Assembly: GCA_000328365.1 (NCBI GenBank)
Contig: KB292163.1
Span: 13,614-77,613, forward strand
Reading direction: 5' to 3'
From: Capitella teleta
Taxonomy: Eukaryota; Annelida; Polychaeta; Capitellidae
DNA: 64,000 nt
The stretch's first letter is position 1. Each line of letters opens with the position of its first letter. This document shows positions 35,495-48,580 of the stretch, in pieces. The translations under genes were made by a program, and so were the position numbers. The notes under the pieces are model-generated. The model was not told the DNA's origin. It saw only the letters and a list, made by a program, of their open reading frames with translations, and did no database searches.

Positions 35495-37165
35495 TTGAAG
35501 ATTCGAGATACAAATATGGATACACAAACCAGCTACAGAGAGGCCTTTATGACGTCACTGCAGAGGCTGAAGAAGAATGAGTCATCGATTGACATTTCTT
35601 TGAAATTGCCAGATGAAACAACCATTCCATGCCATAAGTTGGTCCTGAAAGCAGCCAGTCCGTTTTTTGAGACCATGCTCCAGTCGGGAATGAAGGAGAG
35701 CACCCAGCAAGTAGTTCAACTGGATTTCTCTGACGCAGTTACCATCAAAATGATCATCGACTATTTCTACTCCGGCGAAATTGATATCAATGCTGACAAC
35801 GTTCAGGATCTCGTAGCTGCGAGTGAATTCCTCTGTCTGGATGACTTGAAGGAACATCTCGGAGCTTTCATGACGGAACAGATCCATGCTACAAACTGCA
35901 TTGAGTTCTACAGATATGCTCGCAAGTTCAGTTTGGGGAAATTGATTCCACATTGCCTGGAGCACATTCTGGACAACTTCGGTCAGGCGTTTGGGTCATC
36001 CAACAAATTCACTGAGCTGTCAGAAGAGGAGTTGATCAATGTGGTGTCTGATGACCGCCTTGAAGCAAAGAATGAGAACATTGTTTTCCACTACGTCGTA
36101 CTTTGGGTGAATGCAGATCGAAACCACAGAAAGGAGGCATTCACCAGGATTGCTCATTTCATACGATTCCCTTTCTGTACTGAAAATTACATAAATAACA
36201 TGATTTGCGAAGAGCTGATGATTAACCCTAGTTGCATGGAGTTTCTACGCGAGGCTACTGTCACCAAATCCTCCCATATAATCCTGCATTCGATGTACAG
36301 CGCCCGACATCTCCCACGCCTGGCGTATGACGCAAAAAAGCCGCATCTTTTGCGGATTTATGGAAGTAGCAACAATTGGATGGTCGGTCAATCTACAGAT
36401 AACACATGCCTGGCAAGTGGAAAGTGGACACCGACATTGGCTGCAACCTATCGTTCGGCACAATCTTCTAATTTCATTATCCAATCGCCAAATGAGATAC
36501 ATTGGACGTGTGGAAACTTGCGCTACAAATGGAACGCAGAGACACTAGCTTATTCACAACCACCTTGGGTGAACCCCCAGAAGACCGAATACAATCCGAT
36601 CATCATTCAAGACAGACTATTCGCTGTGGGTGGCAGAGATTCAAACAATGGCAAGCATTGTTCAATGGTGGAATCTTTTGACGAAAACCAGAATAAATGG
36701 AGACCAGAACCCTCCTTGATTCATGCTGTCAGCAAACCATACCTTGTCCACTTTGGAACCGAAGTATACGCTTTGGGTGGCGTCGATGCCAATGGTCCCT
36801 CATTGGCCACTCAGGAGTTTGATCCTGTTGTTGGCACATGGCAACTGAAGAAAGACATGCCAGGAGTATGTCAGTCTGGAGCTGCCGTTTCTCTGAATGA
36901 CAAAATATTTGTTGTTGGTGGGACTGAACGAGTTTGCTTTGCTTACACCCCATCAACTGACACCTGGGCTACCCTATCCAGGCCAAATCACGTTCACAAC
37001 ACATTAACGACTGCGGCGACCTGGAAAGGCAAGATCCTGCTTCTGAGTGATCAAGGAGAACGTTACAATCCAGAAACAGATACCTGGTCTCCACGTCAAG
37101 CTTTGGTTCCAACTGATGGTAATTTGACGACCTATCGAAAAGGGCTATTTACCGTCTACTTATGA
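35495..37165 (+). CDS. Kelch-like protein (BTB-BACK-kelch), intronless
   Basis: One exon encodes 556 residues; the second Met (35516, MDTQTSYREAF) is an equally good start. The BTB domain (about residues 25-130) shows DETTIPCHKLVLKAASPFF and YFYSGEI. The BACK domain follows (about 135-240). Kelch repeats then follow (about 330-550) with FAVGGRD, YALGGVD and FVVGGTE. KLHL proteins are substrate adaptors of CUL3 ubiquitin ligases. The lack of introns in an intron-rich neighbourhood suggests origin by retroposition or intron loss. Its 3' end and the lectin constant region are tail-to-tail, and both were copied in the inverted duplication. Confidence 0.92.
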   Translation: MKIRDTNMDTQTSYREAFMTSLQRLKKNESSIDISLKLPDETTIPCHKLVLKAASPFFETMLQSGMKESTQQVVQLDFSDAVTIKMIIDYFYSGEIDINADNVQDLVAASEFLCLDDLKEHLGAFMTEQIHATNCIEFYRYARKFSLGKLIPHCLEHILDNFGQAFGSSNKFTELSEEELINVVSDDRLEAKNENIVFHYVVLWVNADRNHRKEAFTRIAHFIRFPFCTENYINNMICEELMINPSCMEFLREATVTKSSHIILHSMYSARHLPRLAYDAKKPHLLRIYGSSNNWMVGQSTDNTCLASGKWTPTLAATYRSAQSSNFIIQSPNEIHWTCGNLRYKWNAETLAYSQPPWVNPQKTEYNPIIIQDRLFAVGGRDSNNGKHCSMVESFDENQNKWRPEPSLIHAVSKPYLVHFGTEVYALGGVDANGPSLATQEFDPVVGTWQLKKDMPGVCQSGAAVSLNDKIFVVGGTERVCFAYTPSTDTWATLSRPNHVHNTLTTAATWKGKILLLSDQGERYNPETDTWSPRQALVPTDGNLTTYRKGLFTVYL

Positions 37166-37619
37166 ACATAATTATTTTATTCATGGATTGAGCTATTTGC
37201 TTCTGCATACCAATATTGGGCTACTAAAGGCACTTACTTCATGCCCTCAAGTCGAGTTTACATACTAGTACTGATTATCAGGATTAATATAGAACAATGT
37301 TTTCACAGAAAAAAAATATCTCCCCCTGTTGCTGCTTATAGTCCAATGTTTATTCAATAGTACCTGTGTTCACATTCGGACGATAATGTCAAGTTTGTCG
37401 GCCATGTATTTTTTTAATGAAAATTTTAAATTAAAAATTTTCCTTTTGTTACTATACGTGTTTTTAAGGAAAATTTTAAATTATAAATTTTTCTTGTTAC
37501 TTTACGTTTTTTTTTTTTTTTTTTTTTTCTCTGTTTGTCCGTGAACGATTTTTTGTGCGCCGTATAATTCAGCAAATTTCACACATTGATAGTACATGTC
37601 ATTCTGTAAGTTTGATTCA

Positions 37620-39260
37620 CATTTGTGGGTTGAAGGTCAAAGGTCAAGGTCACAGCGATTTTTTAAAGTCTCAAATTGGATCTCTTCTTGCTCACTCATT
37701 AATTGAGCTAGGGTCTTGCAACATACATCAATCGATCCAGCGCATTGATATGAAGTGTACAACAGTAAATAGCGCTATTACTGCTCTCAGATGCACCGTT
37801 CTTGCGTAATCTTGCATAACAGTAATTACGACGTTTTTAAATGCAAATATCTTGATTGTTAAGCAGGTTGTGGCATTGAAATTTGCAGAGTATATAGCTA
37901 GTATAGCCATCTTATGTAATTATAAGTTTAAATGAGGTTGCATTAAGGTCAAGGTCATTGTGGTAATTAACGCATTTAATTGCATCAATTGATGATTATT
38001 TCGAATTTCGTAAATTTTGTACCTTTTCTTGCATCTTGCTTATCTTGAGTTGCATACTACGTGTGCTGTCGAGTCTTAGAAGGAAATGTGATAATTCAGA
38101 ATATTTGTGTGTTTTCGGTCGGAACACATTTGGCAACAGCCAATTTCATTGCTTCGGTATTCCGTTGAACAAAGTTTGGTACTGAATATTTTGAATTCGC
38201 TCATGTCTGTCAATTAGTAAGTTGCACTTATTAATGAAGCAAGTTATTTCGGATTAACACTGAAAGTTTGAAGGTCAAAGGTTAAATAAAGGTCAAGGTC
38301 GCAGTGATTTTTCTAAGTTGAAACTTCGGTCGCCAATAACTCATTGACTAATGCTAGCAACTTGTAACTTCAGTGCATTAATATGTAAATTAAAGCTCGG
38401 AAGTATTATGGCTCCTACATGCACCGTTCTTCCGTAATCTTGCATAATAACAATTATGACTTCTTCAAATGCAAATAACTCGGTTATTAAGCTTGTTGTG
38501 GCATTGAAATTTGCAGAGTATATTGCTAGTATTGCCATCTTATGAAATTATAAATTTAAATGGGGTTGCCCTAAGGTCAAGGTCATTGTTGTAATTAAAG
38601 CATTTAATTGCATAAATTGATGATTATTTCGAATTTTGTTAATTTTGTAACTTTTCTGAGTTGCATACAACGTGTGTTGTCGAGTCTTGGAAGGAAATGT
38701 GATAATTCAGAATATTTGTGTGTTTACGGTCGGAACACATATTAGTCAACACTTCCAATTTCATTGCTTCGGTATTCCGTTGAACAAAGTTTGGTACTGA
38801 ATATTTTGAAATCGCTCATGTCTGTCAATTAGTAAGTTGCACTTAATAATGAAGCAAGTTATTTCGGATTAACACTGAAAATTTAAAGGTTGAAGGTCAC
38901 CATGATTTTTCAAAGTTTCAAATTCGATCGCCACTAACTCATTGACTAGTAATGCTAGCGATTTGTAACTGGCATCAACTGATTCAGTTCATCGATATGT
39001 AAAATAAAGCTCAGAAATATGTGAGAAATATTATTTCTGCTCCTAGATGCACCGTTCTTGCGTAATCTTGCATAATAGCAATTATGACTTTTTCAAATGC
39101 CGATAACTCGATGGTTATGTAAGTTGTGGTTTTGAATTTCGCAGAGTATGTGCCAAGCATACACCTCTTACGAAATCCTGATCTTGAATGGAGTTGCTTG
39201 ATATTCAAGATCATTGTAGTCATTAAACATTAAATTGCAAAATTGATTATTATTTTGAAT
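37620..39260 (+). repeat. three tandem ~600-bp repeat units rich in AGGTCA
   Basis: Units start near 37630, 38275 and 38885. Each has one or more AGGTCA half-sites at its start, then GATGCACCGTTCTT or a close form, TAATCTTGCATAA, and TTGTGGCATTGAAATTTGCA. Two units end with TTAAGGTCAAGGTCATTG-like text. On the minus strand each unit keeps a short readable peptide (YSANFNATT, then MQDYARTVH), but no long frame. Units 1 and 2 are more alike than unit 3. Confidence 0.75.
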
Positions 39261-39284
39261 TTGTTTGATCATTTAACTTTTATT

Positions 39285-39780
39285 GCCATCAAATTTGGCC
39301 AATTATGACGTTCTTTGACTGTCTGGTGGTATACTGCAATGATAATTGGCTTGGCTTACTGCAATATAATAAGTCCACTGCACATAGCAAGTCTACTTGG
39401 CTGAGATCAGCTGACCTCTGATAGAGCCATAAATATGTCAATTTCTGTCAACATGCAGACTGAGCTAGTTCATCTGGCGCATTGGATGTTTCTACACAGC
39501 TGTAGTATTAACAATCTTTGTAATTGTTGGATTTCAATGATTTTCATTATACATTAAATGATAATGTAAAGTCATGTCATGCAGAAATGCATATCTAGCT
39601 CATTAGTTGCGCAATTCTGCTGTAAAATAAAATATTGAAGCATATAGTTTGGCACCATGAAATAATATTGGTTTGATTACTTTCATGTTAATTTGATCAA
39701 TGTTCATCAGTAGCTTAATTAAAAAAAATTCTTTGGTCACATCTCTGATTGATTCTTTTTTTTTTTTTTTTTTTTTTTGC
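39285..39780 (+). repeat. ~490-bp repeat, inverted mate of 32848-33300
   Basis: This is the reverse-complement mate of the repeat left of the tRNA gene, ending in a poly-T run at 39758-39778. Together they form long inverted repeats around a 6-kb segment with tRNA-Arg and KLHL. Confidence 0.75.
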
Positions 39781-40239
39781 CTCCAGAATTATGGACAAAG
39801 TAATTTTCATATTTCATCAAACTAGCTAAGACATGTACATTTTTTGCTACGAACAGTCCGAGTATGATGCCGTACGTGTAAATATGCCTGCATCTCGGTG
39901 ACATGTTTTGAAACTAGATGCCATGAGGATTACACAGCCGCCTGGAAATAATGAAAGCATTTGGCTTATGAATACGAGCATGAACTAAAACTGAACTGAT
40001 GGGGGTTTACGGCTCCACCTAAACCATTCGGATGATACAGGCGCAAGAACGGAATGCCCGAGACCGGGGTTTCCCCCTCCTCTTATTGATAAATTCCAAG
40101 GGTTCTTTATCCGTCATTCCACAATAGACAGTAGTACACAGCGACCGGCCTTGTTGCACAGTTGGGCAGCACTGCAGAGTTAATTAAAATTATAACGAGT
40201 TAAAATTAAAATGATTACAATTATAATTATAATTCACAA
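39781..40239. other. non-coding stretch left of the SINE
   Basis: No exon recognised. Part of it may be the body of the tRNA-derived SINE whose head is at 40329. Confidence 0.35.
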
Positions 40240-40329
40240 TCCGTGGCCTGATCGGGTCTCAAACCCGGGACCACGGTCGGCATAGGATTGCAATCAGCCT
40301 GTCAAACCGATTGAGCTTTTCGGTGCCCC
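40240..40329 (-). repeat. tRNA-derived SINE head
   Basis: On the minus strand it begins GGGGCACCGAAAAGCTCAAT and carries an A-box-like AGCTCAATCGG (40307-40317) and a B-box-like GGTTTGAGACC (40255-40265) at normal tRNA spacing. It does not fold as a good cloverleaf and the B box departs from GGTTCGA, so it is not a working tRNA gene. Confidence 0.55.
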
Positions 40330-40369
40330 TGAATACGAGCATGAGGACGAAAGAAAAAAAAGTATCTGC

Positions 40370-40436
40370 TAACTGTATTGAGCGATCAGAACTTGAGTTG
40401 AACAATGTAATGACCGCCTCGAAGCAAAGAATCATA
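40370..40436 (+). pseudogene. KLHL BACK-domain relic
   Basis: ATGACCGCCTCGAAGCAAAG with the preceding ~40 bp matches the KLHL gene at 36014-36080 (ATGACCGCCTTGAAGCAAAG), which encodes part of the BACK domain. It is in no usable frame. A second KLHL copy, or an earlier round of the same duplication, once stood here. Confidence 0.65.
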
Positions 40437-41391
40437 AAATCGGTATACATGTATATAGTTTACGAATCTGTCATTCGCTGGGTGAAATGCATATCGATAC
40501 CAGAGGAATTTACAAATATTTTAGAATTTTAGTTCATTCTCTATATTCAGTTTAGGTGCATGCACTCAAGTCGAGTCATTATTGCTTCTTACCCTAATAA
40601 ACATATCAAATATTACTATTTTGTTGACACTTCCCTTCTATCGTGTACATGTTTATATTTTCAGTCGACATTCTACTAACTATATATTTACTCTGTAATT
40701 ATTTACTCACATTATTTACCTACACATTCTAATTTTGGGTAATCGTGCGTCCTCTCAATCAACATTGCATCATTCAATTAAATTTATTAAACCATATGCA
40801 TATGAATCAGATTGTTGCATATGTTAGTGTTTTCATTCATCGATGATAAATTTGTTACAGCTGATTTGATGAACATACATATACATGTACTAAAATTAAA
40901 TAAATTTTGAGATGCACAGGGTAAATGTATCTGTAGAAATATTTGGACTGAAAAATGCCAACGATGCATTTGTATAAAGTTGGCCAGACAACTAACTTGT
41001 CTCAATCAAGTTTATTGCCACAATGATCATTTTATCATAAAAAGTATGAGCATAATACGAAAATACTAAAGAAACATTTGTATTTGAATACATGTGTACA
41101 TAAAAAAAGTCATTAATGGAAAATGGTTGAAACAGGAAAAACACAAAGCATACAAAAGACTATACAAATAACTACATTCCTTGAAGCACACACCATTGAA
41201 AAGCAAATCAACCAAACACGATGAAGTGAGATGCTAATCTTAATTTTGAGATCTTACTCTTTAGACTAGATGCACACATTATTTTGTGATAATAATACGG
41301 TTATACTGAGTCTATGCAGAGGTCCAACAACCAATACACAAGCTGATTGACCTATATGCACGGAAAGGTTTCAAAGTGAATTGAACGGGGA

Positions 41392-42629
41392 TTAAGGCTT
41401 GACAAAGACAAGAGTCTTGTAGATAGGAGAGCCTGAGGATTGTGCGTTGGAAGGATGGCTCAGCTGCCTGGTGACAGTGTTTGCTTTGTAAGGCAATGTC
41501 ACTGATGACGTCATGACGTTGTTGGGACCTGCTGACTGTTGTTGACCTGAACTGAAGCAGAAGTCGTAGACGGCGTCCTCAGTCTCGTCCAGAGTGCTCT
41601 TGGGTCGGAACACAGGGAACATGTATTCTGAGCCAGAGTCGTCCTTCTTTTTGCCCCCACCGCTGTTTTTGATGGTCATGAATTGCGCTGGGTTTGTCTT
41701 CATCTTGGCGATCTCGCTCTTCAACATGCGCCTGTGACGAGTACGCAAAGGTTATTATATATGAGGGTGCTGCAAAACAAATTATTCACCTTCTCCAACA
41801 GACGATGATGAATGTGGTTGAAGCCACTGCGACCACAATGCAGCATGCGATGATCAGAGACACCCACACCTCTGCAAACAAGCATTGTCCAACAGTTCAC
41901 TCAAAAAATAGTCCTCACCTGTCCCAAGTGCTGCGTGTTGATCATCTATCTGTTCTACCTTTGCTAATCGTGGATATTCTGCAATTCATTACGTAAGTAG
42001 ACTAGCAGAGTCATAGTAACCTTGTATACGAAACCTACCAGCGGTACAGTTGCCAATAACTCCACTCCATCGGTTTGATTTGCATGTCAGGTGCCATGTT
42101 TGTTTGGAGGTGAAGCAGCCGACTGAAATGCTGTCACCAACCCTCTTGATCCAGCCTCCATTAGGAGTACTCAGATCCGCACACCCGATAGCTGAACAGG
42201 CAATCATGAATTAATTCAGAGTGAGTTAGAGGTCTGACTTACCTTGAAGCCTGAGCATGAACCTGCCCTGCATGTTCTGAGGGAACCTAGCTTCAACCAG
42301 GTTGGAGTTGGACGTCATCAACCAGCGCTCCCGCTGATGACCTCCTCCGCATATTCTCTTCTGCTGCCTCGTCTTGGACTCGATGATTTGGCCATAATCA
42401 AGGCAGCCACCCTGTCGCTGCTGACTGCTGGCTGATGCAGCGTGCAGGTCGACCAGAGTGACGTTGATTTGCTGACCGAGGGAAGCAGTCATGCTCATCA
42501 CGATCGATCTGCTTTGTGGGTTGATGAGACAGGATGACGCAGTGATTTGGTCGCTGGTCAGGTACGATGGCTTGTTCTCAATTTGCAGAGCTTTGCCAGG
42601 TCGGGAACATATGCTGCGCACATCCACTC
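41392..42629 (-). CDS. constant region 2: inverted near-identical copy of constant region 1
   Basis: The five exons are 42629-42243 (CUB-like), 42191-42039 (sushi), 41978-41919 (linker), 41871-41790 (transmembrane) and 41731-41392 (tail). All lengths, phases and splice sites equal those of constant region 1. By eye the protein differs from region 1 at a single residue (Arg to Ser in LTRDQI), with introns nearly identical too. The polyadenylation signal is at 41011-41016. Upstream on this strand are V8, V9 and V10. All motifs noted for region 1, including the four tail tyrosines, are kept, so this copy looks functional. Confidence 0.88.
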
Positions 42630-42888
42630 CTGTGAAATGGTTCAACATGGTAGAGTAACCATCAAAAAAGTTATATACATATGTACATCCACATCTATTA
42701 GAAGGTAAACCTTCATCAACGTACCTTAGTGAAGATATTGAAGCCAACCACATGATAGCAATTAGCTATGCACAAAATTATGGAATTGTAATGAAATGTA
42801 CGTGTACTGCACATAGGTTGTGATCTTTTGTTAACATATGGAAGATTCCTATAAACCCTATTGTAGTTTTCAAAATAAAAAAACAGAC

Positions 42889-43316
42889 CTCTAACACACG
42901 TGTAGTCAGTTTCTAAGTACAACTCTAGCTCTCCTGGACATCCATTATGAGATGAGACAATGCCAAAATCTTGTTTAATAATCCTCTGCATAGTGCAACT
43001 ATTCTTTCCCGAACACAAAGCATCAAACTTTGAAATAACATCCTGCTGACATCCTAAATGGCCAAACTCAGTACGAATGCATTTTCCTAGCTTCATTCGA
43101 CCAAATGCAGCTCGCTCCATGAGAATTATTTCCTCTCTCCCACACTGTGCACTGAAATTGTGTCCAGTGCATGTCTCTTGCACATCTCCTGTGAAAGAGC
43201 ATTCACATTTAAATCTCTCCTATGCAAGAACTGAACATACCTGAAGACTGTTCACATAGAAATATTAAAACAAACACAAAAATTAAATTCCTCATTGTTA
43301 TTCCAGTGCTGTCCAT
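42889..43316 (-). CDS. variable cassette V8 (constant-proximal, mirror of V7)
   Basis: Exon 1 is 43316-43241 (76 nt) and exon 2 is 43188-42889 (300 nt). The leader and lectin are almost those of V7, with three changes in the ~100-residue lectin (Val to Ile, Arg to Lys, Lys to Thr). The landmark sites are AAFGR and NGC. Both exons end in phase 1, and the constant CUB exon of region 2 is the next exon. C-type. Confidence 0.88.
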
Positions 43317-43526
43317 GATTGCGATGCTTGTTATTAACGCTGTGGCCAGCAGAATGACTCATGCATATTGCTACCAATGCTGCTGTTACAGCTAGCTGCA
43401 GCCCAATATTGCTCTGGCACATGCATTGTACTCAGCTGCAGTTTCATGCATGTTGCCATGGCGAGGGAAAAATCAATAATAGCCAGCCAGGCAGCCCTGC
43501 GTGAGGCACTACACTGGGGGGCTATT
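43317..43526 (-). promoter_or_regulatory. conserved cassette upstream block, V8
   Basis: On the minus strand: X-box-like CTCGCCATGGCAAC at 43465-43452, and TGAGTCA at 43361-43355, 45 bp before the ATG. The E-box segment is replaced by GGCTGCCTGGCTGG, unlike its mirror partner V7. Confidence 0.75.
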
Positions 43527-43983
43527 CTAGCAAGGAGTGATCCAAAACCAAAGAATGATCTGATCAAGCAAGGTATAAAGAAAAATAGAAGACTTTAGTT
43601 TAGAAAATTTTAGCAGCATACATAAAACAAACAAAAAAAGGTGTGGCACAATGAATACAGTGAATAAAAGAACTTATACATGTAAAATGCATTTGATATA
43701 ATAAAATAAAGAATGATGGCTGGTAAGAGATGCTACTTATTATCCATCCCTCCATGATACACTATTTGTTATAAAATTTGTACAATTTTCAATGGGGCCA
43801 AACACAAATTTATAGCCCTCTGATATCAAATAGCGTTTTCACTGTCTTGGTTTAATATGGGTACATTTGTACATGAGGATATACATGGAGATACTGGGTG
43901 ATACTATCCATCATAACATCTGCTCTGTAAAATAATTGAACTATTCCCACATTACCACATAACTGTTCACAGAGTATATTGAC

Positions 43984-46090
<2,107 letters not shown>

Positions 46091-47350
46091 TGTAATCAGT
46101 AGTCAATGTATCAGAATCGTTACAATGCCTATTGTATGATGAGATCTTATATAATGTGCACTCAATATGCATTTACATTCATCATGCATCTAGCTTCTTC
46201 AATATTGCTTACCCAGTCGTCATTTTCATAAACAAAGTGACTCCGTTTACAGCAGCTGTATTTGAAACGCGATATACTAAACATATTCTCTCACTGCAGA
46301 AATAGTTTGTTTTCTTTTGTTCTTGCGCAACTTCTAGCTGTTGCCAACGGAGTGTGACTTTAGTGCAAACGTTCAGTATACAGCTGCTGTATACGGAACA
46401 TTTTACTTCACAAAATAAAACAAATATTTTTAGCTCAAACCCTCAGTGAGCTCCACTTTCAACCCTTTAAACAATTGGTTTATATATCATGACCTGATTC
46501 AAACAAATGCATTGCCTTACAATGGTCATCTCGCCTTTTAGTCAAATTGGTATAAGGCGAGATAGTTTGTTCTGAAACTGCTGTAGTGTGCAGTTATTTT
46601 GGGGGGCTTTTTTTCAAAGTATGAAATAATATACGCCTACATGGTGAATATATTTTACAGAGGGGGTGAATTTAATAAAGAGGGAAAATTAATAAAGTCT
46701 TCTATATTGCTAAAAAAGAAAATTCTTATTGACACAGTCTGTTGTTAAGGCCTGCTGTTCGTGTTCCTTTGAGATGTACATTAATTAGTATTGGTTTCAG
46801 CTTATGTTTCTAAAATCTATAATCAACATTGCAAATTTTGCAAAACTTCTAATAACAAAATTATTGGCATGATACTTTCTTTTATCACTGGTGAATTGCC
46901 TTCTTCTTGGCTGTGCATTTACTCCCGACCTGTGCCAGACTTATGCTACTGCACATATCAAACTCTCGCTTGGAGCATCATAATTCTCATCGCCAAAAAG
47001 AACAATACTGTCTAAGGATTGGGATAGTATTCAGAATGAGAAATTGGAGAAATCACATTATTATTATAAAGATCTTATTCTCATTTCCTACCGAGCCATC
47101 CCCTTTTCAGCCTACTTTGCTCGTTAGACAATGAGCTAGACCATCAACATTTCCTATATGTATATCCTTTGGACTCCCTTCATGCCAATATCAGAATATA
47201 ATCCATTGTTTATTTATTGGTATGCTTTGCCTAGCCTCCACCAAAGTGATAAATATAATTATGAGCTTCAGTCTATATTATACGTACTTGGTATATATGC
47301 ATGGTTGCTTCACATGTAACAAATACATAATAATCAATTTATTATTTTTA
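46091..47350. other. non-coding spacer between the LINE and V9
   Basis: No lectin exon, upstream block or other gene was recognised. Confidence 0.4.
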
Positions 47351-47432
47351 TTATGCTTTTAATTGTGATTATTCAATAACAGAAAACTTGAGAAAAATGT
47401 TGATGGTAACATAAATATAAAACGGTACCAAC

Positions 47433-47869
47433 CTCTCATGCATTCATACTCTGCCTCAAGAAACAATTCTAATCCATCAGGGCATGGGTCAGTAGAAAGT
47501 AAATCTTCAAAATCTCTCTTGGCTACCCTTTTCATTTTACATTCATTTTTTCCTGTGCATACTGTGTCAAGTTTGCTTACTACTGAACTTTGGCAACCGA
47601 TATATCCAAAATCCTGTGAAATACACTTTCCAAGCCTCATTCGGCCAAGATTAGCAGATTTCATAACAATGATCTCTCCTCTTCCACATTGAGCATTGAA
47701 GTCTTCAGCATTACAGACTTCCTGAAGAGCATCTGGGGAAATATCAACAAACAGCAATGAGCTCCTATCCCTCTGTATTGTATTTATTCTCACCTGTTAA
47801 TGCAATTTCGCTGAATCCTACCAATACCACTGTAAATAGCATTAAAATTCCTACTCCGATGCTATCCAT
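47433..47869 (-). CDS. variable cassette V9: signal-peptide exon plus SUEL lectin exon
   Basis: Exon 1 is 47869-47794 (76 nt), leader MDSIGVGILMLFTVVLVG. Exon 2 is 47732-47433 (300 nt), a SUEL lectin domain with ANLGR and DPC, the only cassette that keeps the canonical DPC. Both end in phase 1. It is the single B-type cassette of the right cluster; its partner constant exon is at 42629. Confidence 0.82.
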
Positions 47870-48071
47870 TTTCACTTTGCTTGTGTCTAATGCTGCATGT
47901 GGCCAGCAGAATGACTCATGCATATTGCTACCCTATGCTGCTGCTGCTGCTAGCTGCAGCCCAATATTGCTTTGGCTCATGCATTGTACTCAGCTGTAGC
48001 TTCATGCATGTTGCCATGGCGAGAGGGAAATCAATAATAGCCAGCCACATGTGAGGCTCTGCACTATAGTG
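47870..48071 (-). promoter_or_regulatory. conserved cassette upstream block, V9
   Basis: On the minus strand: E-box CACATGTG, X-box-like CTCGCCATGGCAAC at 48023-48010, and TGAGTCA at 47918-47912. A 4-bp insertion puts the last site 49 rather than 45 bp before the ATG. Confidence 0.75.
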
Positions 48072-48190
48072 GTCTAATAAGAGAAAATACCAAAATAAAG
48101 TTTCTATGGTTTCTGGTGGCACGATCAAGACCTGTCTTCACAAGATCTGGGATTCACATTTTGTAATGGCTTATCAATTGCCCTCAACTT

Positions 48191-48386
48191 AGAACAGGAA
48201 ATTTTCAGCCGCATGGAATTTTCACTATATTCACGGTCACTATCAACCGCAAAAAAATTAGTCAAAATATGTCTTGGTGATCATATAACTATATAACATT
48301 ACGCTTGACGCGAATAATTATGGCCGCGAATAAAGGTCTCAGTCATAAAACTGTGAAATTTGCAGCATGTGAAAATTTCCTGTTCT
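48191..48386. mobile_element. 196-bp MITE with perfect 16-bp inverted ends
   Basis: AGAACAGGAAATTTTC at 48191-48206 and its exact complement GAAAATTTCCTGTTCT at 48371-48386. The interior shares TATAACATTACGCTTGACGC-like and GAATAAAGGTCTCAG text with 12764-12958. No coding capacity. Confidence 0.8.
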
Positions 48387-48580
48387 ACAGTAATGAGTAA
48401 AATAATAAGTAAAGCATCAATTCTTTGACATCATTATTGGTCAGAACAGCTCTATTGGTTTCAACAACTTACCAATTATGCAGCCATCAAAAACATAGAT
48501 CAAGGTATGTATGCACGCATTAATTTATGATTCTTCAATGACATTGTAAAATTATGGAAGGCATTAAAGCATTTTCATAC

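Noticed and set aside
40240-40329. Second tRNA gene
   Set aside because: A and B boxes are present but the stems do not pair and the B box is off consensus; a SINE head is more likely. The same holds for 59290-59400.
24119-43526. The inverted arms as a haplotype assembly artefact
   Set aside because: The outer cassettes differ (seven against three), the flanks are different single-copy genes (PTCD1 and CLP1), and KLHL is whole in one arm and broken in the other. An artefact is not excluded because an N gap lies between the arms, but a real duplication fits better.
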